Source of the DNA: Pseudolabrys sp. FHR47
Lineage (GTDB): Bacteria; Pseudomonadota; Alphaproteobacteria; Rhizobiales; Xanthobacteraceae
Direction: 5' to 3'
Assembly (NCBI RefSeq): GCF_005153485.1
Contig: NZ_CP039740.1
Span: 3,227,001-3,291,000, forward strand
DNA length: 64,000 nucleotides
This document shows positions 17,245 to 29,206 of this stretch, one piece after another. Each line of letters opens with the position of its first letter. Position 1 is the stretch's first letter. The notes beneath the pieces were generated by a model. It saw only the letters and a program-made list of their open reading frames with translations, ran no database searches and was not told the origin of the DNA. Position numbers and translations under genes: made by a program.

Positions 17245-18255
17245 TCACGGTATTAGCACCGCCGCGCCCTGCAGGCGGCCATCGCGCAGATCGGCAAGAG
17301 CCTCGTTGGCTTTATCGAGCGGATAGCGCGTCACCGTGCAATGCACCCCGGCCTTCGGCGCGATCGCGAGAAATTCACGGGCATCGTCGCGCGTCAGATT
17401 GGCGACCGACATCACCTTGCGCTCTTCCCACAGCAGCGCATAGGGGAAGCTCGGAATATCGGACATGTGGATGCCGCCGCAGACCACGCGGCCGCCTTTC
17501 TTTACGGCTTTGAGCGCCAGCGGCACCAAGGCTCCGACCGGCGCAAAGATGATCGCGGCATCGAGTGGCTCCGGCGGCACCTCTTCGGACGCGCCGGCCC
17601 ACACCACGCCCAGTGAGCGAGCGAAATCCTGCGCCGTGCTGTCGCCGGCCCGCGTGAAGGCGTAGACGCGGCGGCCCTGCCAGATCGCGACCTGCGCCAG
17701 AATGTGTGCGGCGGCGCCGAAGCCGTAGAGCCCCAGCGCGAAGTCGTCGCCGGCGCGCGCGCCTTCGGTCGCCATGCGGTAGCTGCGCCAGCCGATCAGG
17801 CCCGCGCACAGCCACGGCGCGATCTCGGCGTCGTCGCCGATTTCGCCGAGCGGGAAACAATAACGCGCATCGGCGATGGTATGGCTGGCAAAGCCGCCGT
17901 CGCGGGTGTAGCCGGTGAAAAACGGCGTGTCGCACAGGTTTTCCTGGCCGCCGCGGCAATAAGGGCAATGACCGCAGGTCGCGCCCAGCCACGGCACGCC
18001 GACCCGTTCGCCGATGGCAAAGCCGGTTACGCCCGCGCCAATAGCGGCGACCCGGCCGACAATCTCATGGCCCGGCACGATCGGCAGTTTTGGCTGCGGC
18101 AGGTCGCCATCGACGACATGGAGATCGGTGCGGCAGACGCCGCAGGCCTTGATCGCGATCAGCAATTCACCCGCGCCTGGCGCCGGCTGCGGGCTTTCGC
18201 GCATTTTGAGCGGCGTCCCCGGCCGCTCCAGGACCATGGCCCGCATCTTGGTCAT
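17245..18255 (-). CDS. Zinc-dependent alcohol dehydrogenase family protein
   Basis: MDR-superfamily oxidoreductase of 336 residues from the ATG at 18255; a longer frame upstream overlaps pepN and is not family-like. The catalytic zinc site is seen in CGVCRTDLHV and GHEIVGRV. The structural zinc site is seen as the four cysteines of CGHCPYCRGGQENLC. The nucleotide-binding turn is GLYGFGAAAH in the middle. Such enzymes oxidise or reduce alcohols and aldehydes with NAD(P); the substrate is unknown. The start is divergent from pepN with 54 bases between them. Confidence 0.92.
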   Translation of the reverse strand: MTKMRAMVLERPGTPLKMRESPQPAPGAGELLIAIKACGVCRTDLHVVDGDLPQPKLPIVPGHEIVGRVAAIGAGVTGFAIGERVGVPWLGATCGHCPYCRGGQENLCDTPFFTGYTRDGGFASHTIADARYCFPLGEIGDDAEIAPWLCAGLIGWRSYRMATEGARAGDDFALGLYGFGAAAHILAQVAIWQGRRVYAFTRAGDSTAQDFARSLGVVWAGASEEVPPEPLDAAIIFAPVGALVPLALKAVKKGGRVVCGGIHMSDIPSFPYALLWEERKVMSVANLTRDDAREFLAIAPKAGVHCTVTRYPLDKANEALADLRDGRLQGAAVLIP

Positions 18256-18309
18256 CGTGTGACGCCCCGGCTGCTTCCCATTCGCGCCCGAACATCCTAG
18301 ATCACATGG

Positions 18310-20949
18310 ATGCGCACCGACACCGCCCCCGTCATTCGCCTTTCCGACTATCAGGCTCCCGACTGGCTGGTCGACACCGTCCATCTGGATGTGGACCTAC
18401 ATCCGACCGCGACCAGGGTACGAGCCGTGCTGGCGCTCCGGCCGAACCCGGACACCGCCCCTGCTCCGCTGGTGCTTGAGGGCGACGGGCTGTCGCTGGT
18501 CTCGCTGACGCGCGACGGCGTGCCGCTCGCGCCCGGCAGCTACGTGGCGACGCCGGACAAGCTCACCATTGCGCAGCCGCCGCACGGCCCCTTCACGCTC
18601 GAGATCGAGACCCTGGTCGATCCGACCGCCAACACCCAGCTTTCGGGGCTGTACCGCTCCAGCGGCACCTGGTGCACCCAATGCGAGGCCGAAGGCTTCC
18701 GCCGTATCACTTATTTCCCCGACCGGCCGGACGTGATGGCGGTCTACACCACCCGCATCGAGGCCGACAAAGCCCAGGCGCCGGTGCTACTTGCCAACGG
18801 CAATCTCGTGGAAAGCGGCGACCTTCCGAACGGTCGGCATTTCGCGGTCTGGCACGACCCGCACAAGAAGCCGTCCTACCTGTTCGCGCTGGTCGGCGGC
18901 GACCTCGCTCGCGTCGAGGATACGTTCACCACCGCCTCCGGCCGCGAGGTCGCGCTGCGCATTTATGTCGAACACGGCAAGGAAGGCCGCGCCGGCTATG
19001 CCATGGACGCGCTGAAGCGCTCCATGCGTTGGGACGAGGAAGCCTTCGGCCGCGAATACGACCTCGACATCTTCATGATCGTTGCCGTGTCCGACTTCAA
19101 CATGGGGGCAATGGAGAACAAGGGCCTCAACGTCTTCAACGACAAATACGTGCTGGCCTCAGGCGACACGGCAACCGATTCCGATTTCGCCGGCATCGAG
19201 AGCGTGATCGCCCACGAATACTTCCACAATTGGACCGGCAACCGCATCACCTGCCGCGACTGGTTCCAGCTTTGTCTGAAGGAAGGGCTGACCGTCTATC
19301 GCGATCAGGAATTCACCAGCGACATGCGCTCGCGGCCGGTCAAGCGCATCGCCGACGTGCGCAATCTGCGCGCCGCGCAGTTCGTCGAGGATTCAGGGCC
19401 TCTCGCCCATCCGGTACGGCCGGAGGCTTACAAGGAGATCAATAACTTCTACACGGCGACGGTTTACGAGAAGGGCTCGGAAGTCGTTCGCATGATCGAG
19501 ACCTTGATCGGCCACAACAAGTTCCGTGCCGGCATGGATCTCTATTTCGAGCGTCACGACGGCGAAGCCGCCACCGTCGAACAATTCGTCCAGTGCTTTG
19601 CCGACGTCAGCGGCCGCGACATGACGCAGTTCATGCTTTGGTACGCGCAGGCCGGCACGCCCGAAGTGACGGTGAAAACCCGCTACGACGCCGAAAAGCG
19701 CATCTACACCATCGGCCTCAAGCAGACATTGGCGCCGACGCCCGGCCAGCCCGACAAAGAACCGATGCTAATCCCGCTGCGGATGGGCCTGCTCGACAAG
19801 AACGGAAAAGCGCTGCCCATCGTGGCGGCCGAAGACGGCTCGATCGAGCGCGACGTTCTGATCCTCGACAAGACGGAGCAGGTCTTTGCCTTTGACGGCA
19901 TGGCGGAGCGGCCGGTTCTGTCGATCAACCGCGGCTTCTCGGCGCCGATCAAGCTCGTCACCGACCTCACCGGCACGGATTTCGCCCTGCTGGCGCGGCA
20001 CGACAGTGACCCGTTCAACCGCTGGCAGGCACTGCAGACCACGGCACTGCGCCTCCTGATCGACAACGTCGGCCGCCTGCGCGTCGGCGGCATGCCGCGC
20101 GCCGACGACAGCCTGATCGCCGCCCTCGCCGCGATCCTCGACGATGCCAATCTCGAACCCGCCTTTGTCGCGCTTTGTCTCACGCCGCCGGGCGAAGGCG
20201 ACATCGCCCGCGAGATCGGCCGCGACATCGATCCCGACAAAATCCAGCGTGCGCGCCTCGCCTTGCGCGAAGACATCGGCATCCGTCTCGGCGCCGAATT
20301 ATCGCATGTCTATGAGCGCCTCACCTCGTCCGAACCCTATTCACCTGATGCCGTCTCGGCCGGGCGGCGTGCGTTGCGCAATGTCGCACTGGACCTGTTG
20401 GCCGCGAGCGGAGCATCGTCCGCCTTCACGCGCGCCAGCGAGCAATATGCCACCGCCGACAACATGACCGACCGCATGGCGGCGCTGTCGACTTTGGTGC
20501 AGCACGACGCGCCGGGCCGCACCGAGGCGCTGGACGATTTCTACACGCGCTATGCAGACAATGCTCTGGTCATCGACAAATGGTTTTCGCTGCAGGCGTC
20601 GGGTCCGCACAAATCGACGCTCGACAAGGTGCGCGCCCTCACCGCACATCCCGCGTTCTCGATGGGCAATCCCAACCGCGTGCGGGCGCTGATCGGCGCT
20701 TTCGCGCATGGCAACCTGACGCAGTTCAATCGTGCCGATGGCGCCGGCTATGCCTTCGTCGCCGATACAATCCTCGAAATCGATCCAAAGAACCCGCAGC
20801 TCGCGGCGCGGCTCGCCACGTCGTTCCGCACTTGGCGCACGTTCGAGGCTGGCCGGCGCTCACTCGCCGAGGCGCATCTGCGGCGCATCCGCTCGCATGG
20901 CATCCTGTCGCGTGACCTTGCCGACATCGTCGAACGCGCATTGGCCTGA
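18310..20949 (+). CDS. pepN: Aminopeptidase N (M1 family)
   Basis: Cytoplasmic zinc aminopeptidase of 879 residues, standard length for the PepN (ERAP-unlike, gamma-proteobacterial-type) family. The exopeptidase motif GAMENKG lies near residue 263. The zinc motif HEYFHNWTGNR (HExxH) is near residue 300, with the third ligand glutamate in LKEGLTVYRDQEF about 20 residues later. The DUF3458 Ig-like and C-terminal helical domains follow. Translation starts at the ATG at 18310; an out-of-frame ATG lies at 18306. Confidence 0.96.
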   Translation: MRTDTAPVIRLSDYQAPDWLVDTVHLDVDLHPTATRVRAVLALRPNPDTAPAPLVLEGDGLSLVSLTRDGVPLAPGSYVATPDKLTIAQPPHGPFTLEIETLVDPTANTQLSGLYRSSGTWCTQCEAEGFRRITYFPDRPDVMAVYTTRIEADKAQAPVLLANGNLVESGDLPNGRHFAVWHDPHKKPSYLFALVGGDLARVEDTFTTASGREVALRIYVEHGKEGRAGYAMDALKRSMRWDEEAFGREYDLDIFMIVAVSDFNMGAMENKGLNVFNDKYVLASGDTATDSDFAGIESVIAHEYFHNWTGNRITCRDWFQLCLKEGLTVYRDQEFTSDMRSRPVKRIADVRNLRAAQFVEDSGPLAHPVRPEAYKEINNFYTATVYEKGSEVVRMIETLIGHNKFRAGMDLYFERHDGEAATVEQFVQCFADVSGRDMTQFMLWYAQAGTPEVTVKTRYDAEKRIYTIGLKQTLAPTPGQPDKEPMLIPLRMGLLDKNGKALPIVAAEDGSIERDVLILDKTEQVFAFDGMAERPVLSINRGFSAPIKLVTDLTGTDFALLARHDSDPFNRWQALQTTALRLLIDNVGRLRVGGMPRADDSLIAALAAILDDANLEPAFVALCLTPPGEGDIAREIGRDIDPDKIQRARLALREDIGIRLGAELSHVYERLTSSEPYSPDAVSAGRRALRNVALDLLAASGASSAFTRASEQYATADNMTDRMAALSTLVQHDAPGRTEALDDFYTRYADNALVIDKWFSLQASGPHKSTLDKVRALTAHPAFSMGNPNRVRALIGAFAHGNLTQFNRADGAGYAFVADTILEIDPKNPQLAARLATSFRTWRTFEAGRRSLAEAHLRRIRSHGILSRDLADIVERALA

Positions 20950-21173
20950 GCCGTCTAGCCAGAACTGCGAGGTCATGAACCGGCGGTTCCGGGGACGCTG
21001 TCTCATGGCTTGCGCCTTTAGTGTTTGATCGGACTCAATTTTCCGTGGGTAACGAATTTTAAAGAATTGACTCTTCGGACTCTCGACAAATCAGAACGCA
21101 TCGATTCCAATGGCCTTGTCGATTCGGTGCGATGTGCGGCGTCCGAATCCGGGGTGGCAGGGGAAACTAAAAA

Positions 21174-23480
<2,307 letters not shown>

Positions 23481-23483
23481 GGC

Positions 23484-23595
23484 TGTCATTCCGGGGCACT
23501 CGCGAAGCGAGTGAACCCGGAATCCAGAAGTAAATACGGCCCCTGCTTGTGGCTGGATTCCGGGTTCGGCCCTAGCGGGCCGCCCCGGAATGACA
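23484..23595. repeat. Palindromic repeat element ('tgtcattccgggg' family)
   Basis: About 110 bases between the kinase stop and the glnE stop. The outer arms tgtcattccggggc (23484-23497) and gccccggaatgaca (23582-23595) are perfect inverse complements, with inner pairs ctcgcgaagcgag and ggattccgggtt. The same element, with the same outer and inner arms, lies at 47825-47924 inside the GTA cluster. It may also serve as a bidirectional terminator for the convergent genes. Confidence 0.85.
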
Positions 23596-23604
23596 GATTT
23601 AAAC

Positions 23605-24765
23605 TTATGGCCCCCGGCCCAATATCCGCACAAAGCTCGCGCGCACCTTGGCCTGCGTCTCGAACAGAGTCGCATTGAGCGTCGCGAAGTCCGGCACGTC
23701 GGCGGCGCGCGTCAACAGCCGCAACAGTCCCGGCCCCGCCGTCTTCGGATCGAACGGCCCCGACAGGCACAGCCGCAGTATCTGCGTGAGGTCTTGATAG
23801 AGCTGCGCCGCCGGCCGCAGCACCTCGGCATCTTCTATCGAGATCAGATGGAGCTGCCGCGCAATGTCGAGCACGCGCGCCGTTGAGGTATCGAGGATCG
23901 ATGGCTGGTCGTGCGCGTGCACGAGCTGCAGATACTGGGCAATGAACTCGAGATCGATCAGGCCACCTTTGGCGTATTTGAGATCCCAGGGATTGCTATC
24001 GCCCTTTTCCGCCGCGATCGCGCCGCGCATCTCAACGACATCGCCGGCGATCAGCGCCGCATCGCGTGGCCGGCACAGGATGTCCTTGATGACGGCATCG
24101 ACACGCTCTCCGAACTCTGCTGAACCGGTGATCACCCGCGCTCGCGTCAGCGCCATGTGCTCCCAGGTCCAGGCTTCGTTCTCCTGGTAGTGAATGAAGC
24201 TGCCGAGCTGTGTTGCCAGCGGACCCGCCTGCCCGGACGGGCGCAGCCGCATATCGACCTGATACAGCGCGCCGTAATTGGTCTGCGCCGTGAGCGTGTT
24301 GATGAGCCGCTGCGTCAGCCGCGCGAAATACTGACCGCCATACAAGGCGCGGCGGCCATCGGACTCCGGCGCCTCGCCGTCGAAATCGTAGATGAGGATG
24401 AGGTCGAGATCGGATGCCGCGGTCATTTCGCGACCGCCGAGCTTGCCCATGGCGACCACCGCGGTCTGCTCGTCCTTCACATGGCCGTAGACCGACGCAA
24501 AATTGTCGGCCACGGCGCGATGCACGGCGCGCAGGATGGCGTCGGCGAGCCGCGCATAGGCTTCGCCGGCGGCGCGCGCCGTCAGCGTACCGGTGAGGAT
24601 GCGCACGCCGATCAGGAACAGGTACTCGAGCCCGAACATGCGAATGCGCTCGAGCAAATCTTCATCGTAGCGCGCCTGCGCCAGCGCGGCATCGAGCCGC
24701 CGCTGCAATTCCTCGTCGTCAGGCAGAGCGCCGAAGAAGCTCGGGTCGACCAGCGCGTCCATCAC
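23605..24765 (-). CDS. glnE: Glutamine-synthetase adenylyltransferase, C-terminal half (split glnE)
   Basis: 386 residues containing the second nucleotidyltransferase domain of GlnE, with AVVAMGKLGGREMTAASDLDLI (G-x-D-x-D site) and the helical tail. In intact GlnE this half adenylylates glutamine synthetase when nitrogen is plentiful. It follows the N-terminal half by a 4-base overlap; a GTG at 24765 or the ATG just after it could start it, with GGAGG immediately upstream. Joined with the upstream frame it gives about 985 residues, the full GlnE length, so the gene is best read as one glnE broken by a frameshift at 24807-24810. Confidence 0.85.
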   Translation of the reverse strand: MMDALVDPSFFGALPDDEELQRRLDAALAQARYDEDLLERIRMFGLEYLFLIGVRILTGTLTARAAGEAYARLADAILRAVHRAVADNFASVYGHVKDEQTAVVAMGKLGGREMTAASDLDLILIYDFDGEAPESDGRRALYGGQYFARLTQRLINTLTAQTNYGALYQVDMRLRPSGQAGPLATQLGSFIHYQENEAWTWEHMALTRARVITGSAEFGERVDAVIKDILCRPRDAALIAGDVVEMRGAIAAEKGDSNPWDLKYAKGGLIDLEFIAQYLQLVHAHDQPSILDTSTARVLDIARQLHLISIEDAEVLRPAAQLYQDLTQILRLCLSGPFDPKTAGPGLLRLLTRAADVPDFATLNATLFETQAKVRASFVRILGRGP

Positions 24766-26558
24766 CTCCGGATGCCGCGCCAGCGTATCGCCGAGACGCG
24801 GCGCCGCCCCAGCACCAGCGCAGTAAGCGCGATGAGTTCGGGCTTTTGCTGCAGCAGCGAGAACAGCCGGGCCGCGCCATGCAGATTGCCGAGGAAGTGG
24901 TCGAACAGCACGAGCGTCGCGTTCGGGTTATCGGTGCGGCCGATCTGCTCCAGCAGCACCGGCAGCAGCGTGACCAGATGGCTGCGTGCCGCTTCGCCGT
25001 TCAGCGAGCGATGCTCGCCGCGCAACCATTGCCGCACGATGCCGGATGCCTCCAGCGGCGCACGGAAGCCCATGTCGCCGAGGCGGGCGACCGTCTTCGG
25101 ATCGTCCGCCTCGGTGGGAAAATTCAGCGCCGGCGCATCGGTCTCCGGCTCTTTCTGGAACAGCCGTGCGTAATGCCGCTGCACCATCTTGAGAAAACCG
25201 ACCAGCACCGCGGCGAAAGCATCCCGGCTCTCGAAACCGAGGAAATGGGCGAAGCGCTCCATCGCCTCGCGGCTCTCAGGCAGTTCCTGCGTCTGCTCGT
25301 CATTGATCATCTGCAGCCGGTGCTCGACCGAGCGCAGGAACAGATAGGCCGCCTTCATCTCGTCGCGCGCCTCGGTGCCGATCCAGCCGTCGTCGGTGAG
25401 CTTATCGAGCGTGGTCAGTGTGTCGCGGTCGCGTAAGTGCGGATTGCGGCCGCCAGCGATCAGTTGCTGGGTCTGAGCGAAGAACTCGATCTCGCGAATG
25501 CCGCCGCGGCCGAGCTTGATATTGTGGCCCTCAACCGCGATTTCGCCGTGGCCACGAAACGCGTTGATCTGTCGCTTCATGGCGTGGACGGCGGCGACGG
25601 CGGCGAAGTCGAGATATTTGCGCCAGACGAAGGGCGCCAGTTCATGGAGGACCGCCTCGCCCGCGGCGATGTCGCCAGCGCAGGGGCGGCCCTTGATGAG
25701 CATCGCCCGCTCCCAGTTCTGCCCGATGCTCTCGTAGTAGGACAGCGCGGCCGGCGTCGAGATAGCGATGCCGGTCGAACCAGGGTCGGGCCGCAGACGC
25801 AGGTCGGTGCGGAACACATAGCCGTCGCCGGTGTGTTCCTGCAGCAGCTTCACGACGCGCTGGGTGATGCGCACGAAAGTCGGCGCCGCTTCGACACCCT
25901 CGGCGAGCGGCCCGATCTCGGGATCGAAGAAGACGATAAGGTCGATGTCGCTCGAATAGTTCAGCTCGAAGGCGCCCATCTTGCCCATGGCGAGCACGAT
26001 GTAGCCGCTGCCGATCTGCGGCTGACTTGGGTCCTTCGGCTTGAGCTTGCCGGCGCGCGCGGCTTCCGCCAGCGCAAAGCGCACGGCGGCATCGACCGCG
26101 GTGTCGGCGAGCCGCGTCAGCGCGCGCGTCGCCTGCATGATCGGCCAGGCGCCGCCGATATCGGCCAGCGCGATGAGGAGCGCCGCCTCCGCCTTCATCT
26201 TGCGCAGCGCGCGCATCGCGTGGGCGACATCCTCGGCGTGCGCCGCCTCGCCGCCGCAGCGGTCGAGCAACCCGGCAAGATGGCGCTCCGGCTCAGCCTG
26301 CAGCAGCGCGATGAAACGCGCCGCATCGCCGGTAACGAGGTCCCAGAGAAAAGGCGAGCTTTCGGCCAGGCTCTCGACCAGAGTTGCGACGCGCGGATGG
26401 GCGGCAAACAGGGCGCGCAAGGTCTGCGCCTCGCCATCGGCCAGCGACGACAGCCACGCATCGACGCGGGCACGCGCCGCCGCTCCGTCGGTCAGAACGG
26501 GAGCGGTCGCAATGCATTCAGCCAGCGTCAGCCCGGCATGCTGATTCGGCGCATTCAT
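24762..26558 (-). CDS. glnE: Glutamine-synthetase adenylyltransferase, N-terminal half (split glnE)
   Basis: 598 residues with the first GlnE nucleotidyltransferase domain (YIVLAMGKMGAFELNYSSDIDL), responsible for deadenylylation of glutamine synthetase, and the following PII-responsive helical region. The last 14 residues are out of family. Restoring one G in the GGGG run (cccc at 24807-24810 on the plus strand) turns the ending into the expected LGAAPRLGDTLARHPEV and continues into the next frame. It overlaps the upstream kinase stop by 4 bases. Whether the frameshift is genuine or a sequencing error cannot be told from sequence. Confidence 0.85.
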   Translation of the reverse strand: MNAPNQHAGLTLAECIATAPVLTDGAAARARVDAWLSSLADGEAQTLRALFAAHPRVATLVESLAESSPFLWDLVTGDAARFIALLQAEPERHLAGLLDRCGGEAAHAEDVAHAMRALRKMKAEAALLIALADIGGAWPIMQATRALTRLADTAVDAAVRFALAEAARAGKLKPKDPSQPQIGSGYIVLAMGKMGAFELNYSSDIDLIVFFDPEIGPLAEGVEAAPTFVRITQRVVKLLQEHTGDGYVFRTDLRLRPDPGSTGIAISTPAALSYYESIGQNWERAMLIKGRPCAGDIAAGEAVLHELAPFVWRKYLDFAAVAAVHAMKRQINAFRGHGEIAVEGHNIKLGRGGIREIEFFAQTQQLIAGGRNPHLRDRDTLTTLDKLTDDGWIGTEARDEMKAAYLFLRSVEHRLQMINDEQTQELPESREAMERFAHFLGFESRDAFAAVLVGFLKMVQRHYARLFQKEPETDAPALNFPTEADDPKTVARLGDMGFRAPLEASGIVRQWLRGEHRSLNGEAARSHLVTLLPVLLEQIGRTDNPNATLVLFDHFLGNLHGAARLFSLLQQKPELIALTALVLGRRRVSAIRWRGIRR

Positions 26559-28021
26559 CCCGCCATCTGTACCGGCCCGGTACGCGGCAAGGCAATGATG
26601 CTCTTGAGCCCCGGCGCATTGTCCGCAAGGGTGAGCTCGCCGTCATGCAGCCGCGCCACCGCTGCGGCGAGGCTGAGCCCCAAACCCGATCCCGGCAGTG
26701 AGCGGCTCTGCTCCAAGCGTACAAACCGCTCCAGCGCCCGCGATCGGTCGGCTTCGGGAATGCCGGGGCCGTTGTCGGCTACCGTCAGCAATACGCGGTC
26801 ACCGTCGACCGCGGCGCGGATGACAATCGCAGGAGGCGGCGCATCGGCCGGCCGGTCGGCCGCGAGGCTGTACTTGATGGCATTGTCCACCAGATTGGCC
26901 AGCGCCTGGCTCACGAGATCGCGGTTACCCTTGAGCGTCGCCGGCTGATCGGCCTCGACCCTGAGCGCGATGCCTTTCTCCTCCGCCAGCGGCTCGTAAA
27001 GCTCGCCGATATCGCGCGCCAGTTCGGCAGCGTCGAACTCACTCATGTCATCGCGCGACTGGCCGGATTCGGCACGCGCGATCAGTAGCAGCGCATTGAA
27101 GGTGCGAATTAACCCGTCAGATTCCTCGATCGTTCCTTCAAGCGCGGCCCGATATTCGGCTTCGCTCTTGGCTGTGCGGAGCGCTTCTTCGCTTCGATTG
27201 CGCAGCCGCGTCAGCGGCGTCTTGAGATCGTGGGCGATGTTGTCGGAGACTTCCTTGAGGCCATGCATCAGCGCCTCGATACGCTCGAGCATCAGGTTGA
27301 CGTTTTCGGCGAGCCGATCGAGTTCGTCGCCGGTGCCCGCGACCGGCAACCGCTCGCCGAGGTCGCCGGCCATGATCGAGCGACTGGTCTCGGTCATGGC
27401 GTCGACCCGGCGCAGCACCCGGCGCGAGACGAACAGGCCGCCGCCAAGACCGAGCACAATGACCAGCGCGATCGACCAGCGGCCGGCCGCAGCGACGATG
27501 CCGTAGAGCCGCTCGCGTTCTTCCAGATCGCGGCCGACCAGCAGGCGGAAACCGCCAGGCAACTGAAACACCCGCACCAGCGCGTGATGCTCCGGATGAA
27601 TGGCGCCCTCAGTTTCGTCCAGCCGGCGGTACGGCGTCTCGATCCAGCCATCGGTGTCGAGCACGCCGGGCGGCAAGTTGGTCACGTTGCCGGAGAGCGT
27701 GTCGCCGTTGAAGGTCGTGACCAGATAGAGGCTCGAGCCCGGCCGACGGGCGCGCGCATCCACGGTAAGGACGAGGCGCCGGATGCCGCCAAGCCGGTAT
27801 TGCTCAGCGAGACCCGTAATCTCGGCGTTCACCGTGTCGGTGATCTGCTCGGTGACAAGACGGCGGGTGTTGAAGGCGAAATAACCCAGCAGCGCCACCG
27901 CGAACAGCGAGAATACCGTCAAATAGACCAGGGTCAGCTTGAACGTCGTTGTGCGAAACAGCTTGCCGAGCGCGGAGAACTGCCGCGCCTTCTTTTCGTT
28001 CGCCGGAGAATCCTGAGCCAT
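26555..28021 (-). CDS. Two-component sensor histidine kinase (HAMP, HisKA, HATPase)
   Basis: 488 residues. Membrane helices at about 28-48 and 180-200 bound a periplasmic sensor domain of about 130 residues. HAMP (about 200-255), the H-box DNIAHDLKTPLTRLRNR and an ATPase with NLVDNAIKYS, VADNGPGI and GSGLGLSL follow. It pairs with the OmpR-type regulator 112 bases upstream on the same strand and overlaps glnE by 4 bases. From memory, a kinase-regulator pair between degP and glnE is conserved in rhizobia. The signal is unknown; an envelope-stress role is plausible given degP next door. Confidence 0.92.
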   Translation of the reverse strand: MAQDSPANEKKARQFSALGKLFRTTTFKLTLVYLTVFSLFAVALLGYFAFNTRRLVTEQITDTVNAEITGLAEQYRLGGIRRLVLTVDARARRPGSSLYLVTTFNGDTLSGNVTNLPPGVLDTDGWIETPYRRLDETEGAIHPEHHALVRVFQLPGGFRLLVGRDLEERERLYGIVAAAGRWSIALVIVLGLGGGLFVSRRVLRRVDAMTETSRSIMAGDLGERLPVAGTGDELDRLAENVNLMLERIEALMHGLKEVSDNIAHDLKTPLTRLRNRSEEALRTAKSEAEYRAALEGTIEESDGLIRTFNALLLIARAESGQSRDDMSEFDAAELARDIGELYEPLAEEKGIALRVEADQPATLKGNRDLVSQALANLVDNAIKYSLAADRPADAPPPAIVIRAAVDGDRVLLTVADNGPGIPEADRSRALERFVRLEQSRSLPGSGLGLSLAAAVARLHDGELTLADNAPGLKSIIALPRTGPVQMAG

Positions 28022-28133
28022 GGGGGGAACTTTAAACGAGCCGACCGCCCGGCCCTAGAGTGATTGCGGGCAAGGCGGATACCGCCCCGCCCTCCGGGAA
28101 ATACAAATTCAGATTGACCAGGACAGAGCGCGC

Positions 28134-28814
28134 CTATCGCGCGCCGTCGCGGATCATGTAGCCGGCTCCGCGCACGGTGTGCAGCAGCGGCTGCGCGAAG
28201 CCTTTGTCGATCTTGGAGCGCAGGCGCGAAATATGGACGTCGATGACGTTGGTCTGCGGGTCGAAATGATAGTCCCACACGTTCTCGAGCAGCATGGTGC
28301 GGGTGACCACCTGCCCGGCGTGCCGCATCAGGTATTCAAGCAGTCGGAATTCGCGCGGCTGCAGAACGATTTCCTCGGTACCACGGCGCACCGAATGCGA
28401 CAGCCGGTCGAGATAGAGATCGCCGACACGTAGTTCAGTCTCCTCGTTACGGCCAACGCGGCGGCGCGACAGCACTTCGACGCGGGCGAGCAGTTCGGAG
28501 AACGAATATGGCTTCGGCAGATAATCGTCGCCGCCGGCGCGCAGGCCCTTGACGCGGTCGTCAACCTGGCCGAGCGCCGACAGGATCAGCGCCGGGGTTT
28601 CGATGTGCTTTTTGCGCAGTTCGCCGATGACAGACAGGCCATCGCGCTTGGGGAGCATGCGATCGACGATGAGTACGTCGTATTGGCCGTCGAGCGCCAG
28701 CGCGAGACCGTCTTCGCCGTCATGCGCCGCGTCGGCGACATGGCCGACCTCGCGGAAGGCCTTGACCAGATAGTCGGCGGCGTCGCGGTCGTCCTCGATG
28801 ATCAGAAGGCGCAT
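28134..28814 (-). CDS. OmpR/PhoB-family response regulator
   Basis: 226 residues from the ATG at 28814 (MRLLIIEDD); the frame opens 25 codons earlier but those residues are not part of the receiver fold. Receiver domain 1-115 with acidic pocket EDD, phosphoacceptor aspartate in LIVDRMLPKRDG and lysine in YLPKPYSF. Winged-helix DNA-binding domain 130-225 with VVTRTMLLENVWDY and RLRSKIDKG. It partners the kinase at 26555 and may control degP and itself. Confidence 0.93.
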   Translation of the reverse strand: MRLLIIEDDRDAADYLVKAFREVGHVADAAHDGEDGLALALDGQYDVLIVDRMLPKRDGLSVIGELRKKHIETPALILSALGQVDDRVKGLRAGGDDYLPKPYSFSELLARVEVLSRRRVGRNEETELRVGDLYLDRLSHSVRRGTEEIVLQPREFRLLEYLMRHAGQVVTRTMLLENVWDYHFDPQTNVIDVHISRLRSKIDKGFAQPLLHTVRGAGYMIRDGAR

Positions 28815-29206
28815 GGTCACCCGATCTGGCTGCGCCTCCGCCCTTGGGGCGAGCGGGCGCTGGCTCGTGCTGAGGTCGTAATTAGCCATCGGATACCATC
28901 ACTTCCAGGCGATTCGGCGGCTTGTCTGCCTGATTGCGCCGCTGTCAGCCTCCATATCGGCCCGTTTGGCCGGGCCATGCACCCAATTTCAAGTCGTACG
29001 CGAGGGGGTGACGGGGCTGGCCCGCCACCCCCTCAACGACCCCACACCGGCGGGGGCGACGGTTGCCGGGGTGAAGCACGTTTGCCGTCAGATCCGCGTA
29101 CGGCCCTTCGGCGGAGAGATGCGGGACGGGCACGAGGCCCGTCCCGTTGAGGGTGTACCGGAGGTGGGGGCGACGATAACCGCCGGCACATCCCCAAGCT
29201 TGTCAG
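28815..29206. other. Intergenic region of about 390 bases
   Basis: Between degP and the response-regulator gene, both on the minus strand. Apart from the hairpin at 29123-29145 I see only GC-rich inverted repeats (for example gggggtg and caccccc near 29005-29035) and no convincing gene. Short open frames on both strands here have no recognisable family or ribosome-binding site. Promoter elements for the regulator are not obvious. Confidence 0.6.
29123..29145 (-). terminator. Hairpin downstream of degP, candidate terminator
   Basis: A perfect 9-base stem (gggacgggc at 29123-29131 with gcccgtccc at 29137-29145) around loop acgag, 61 bases past the degP stop. No clear U-tract follows on the minus strand, so it may be Rho-assisted or a transcript-end stabiliser. 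Confidence 0.45.
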
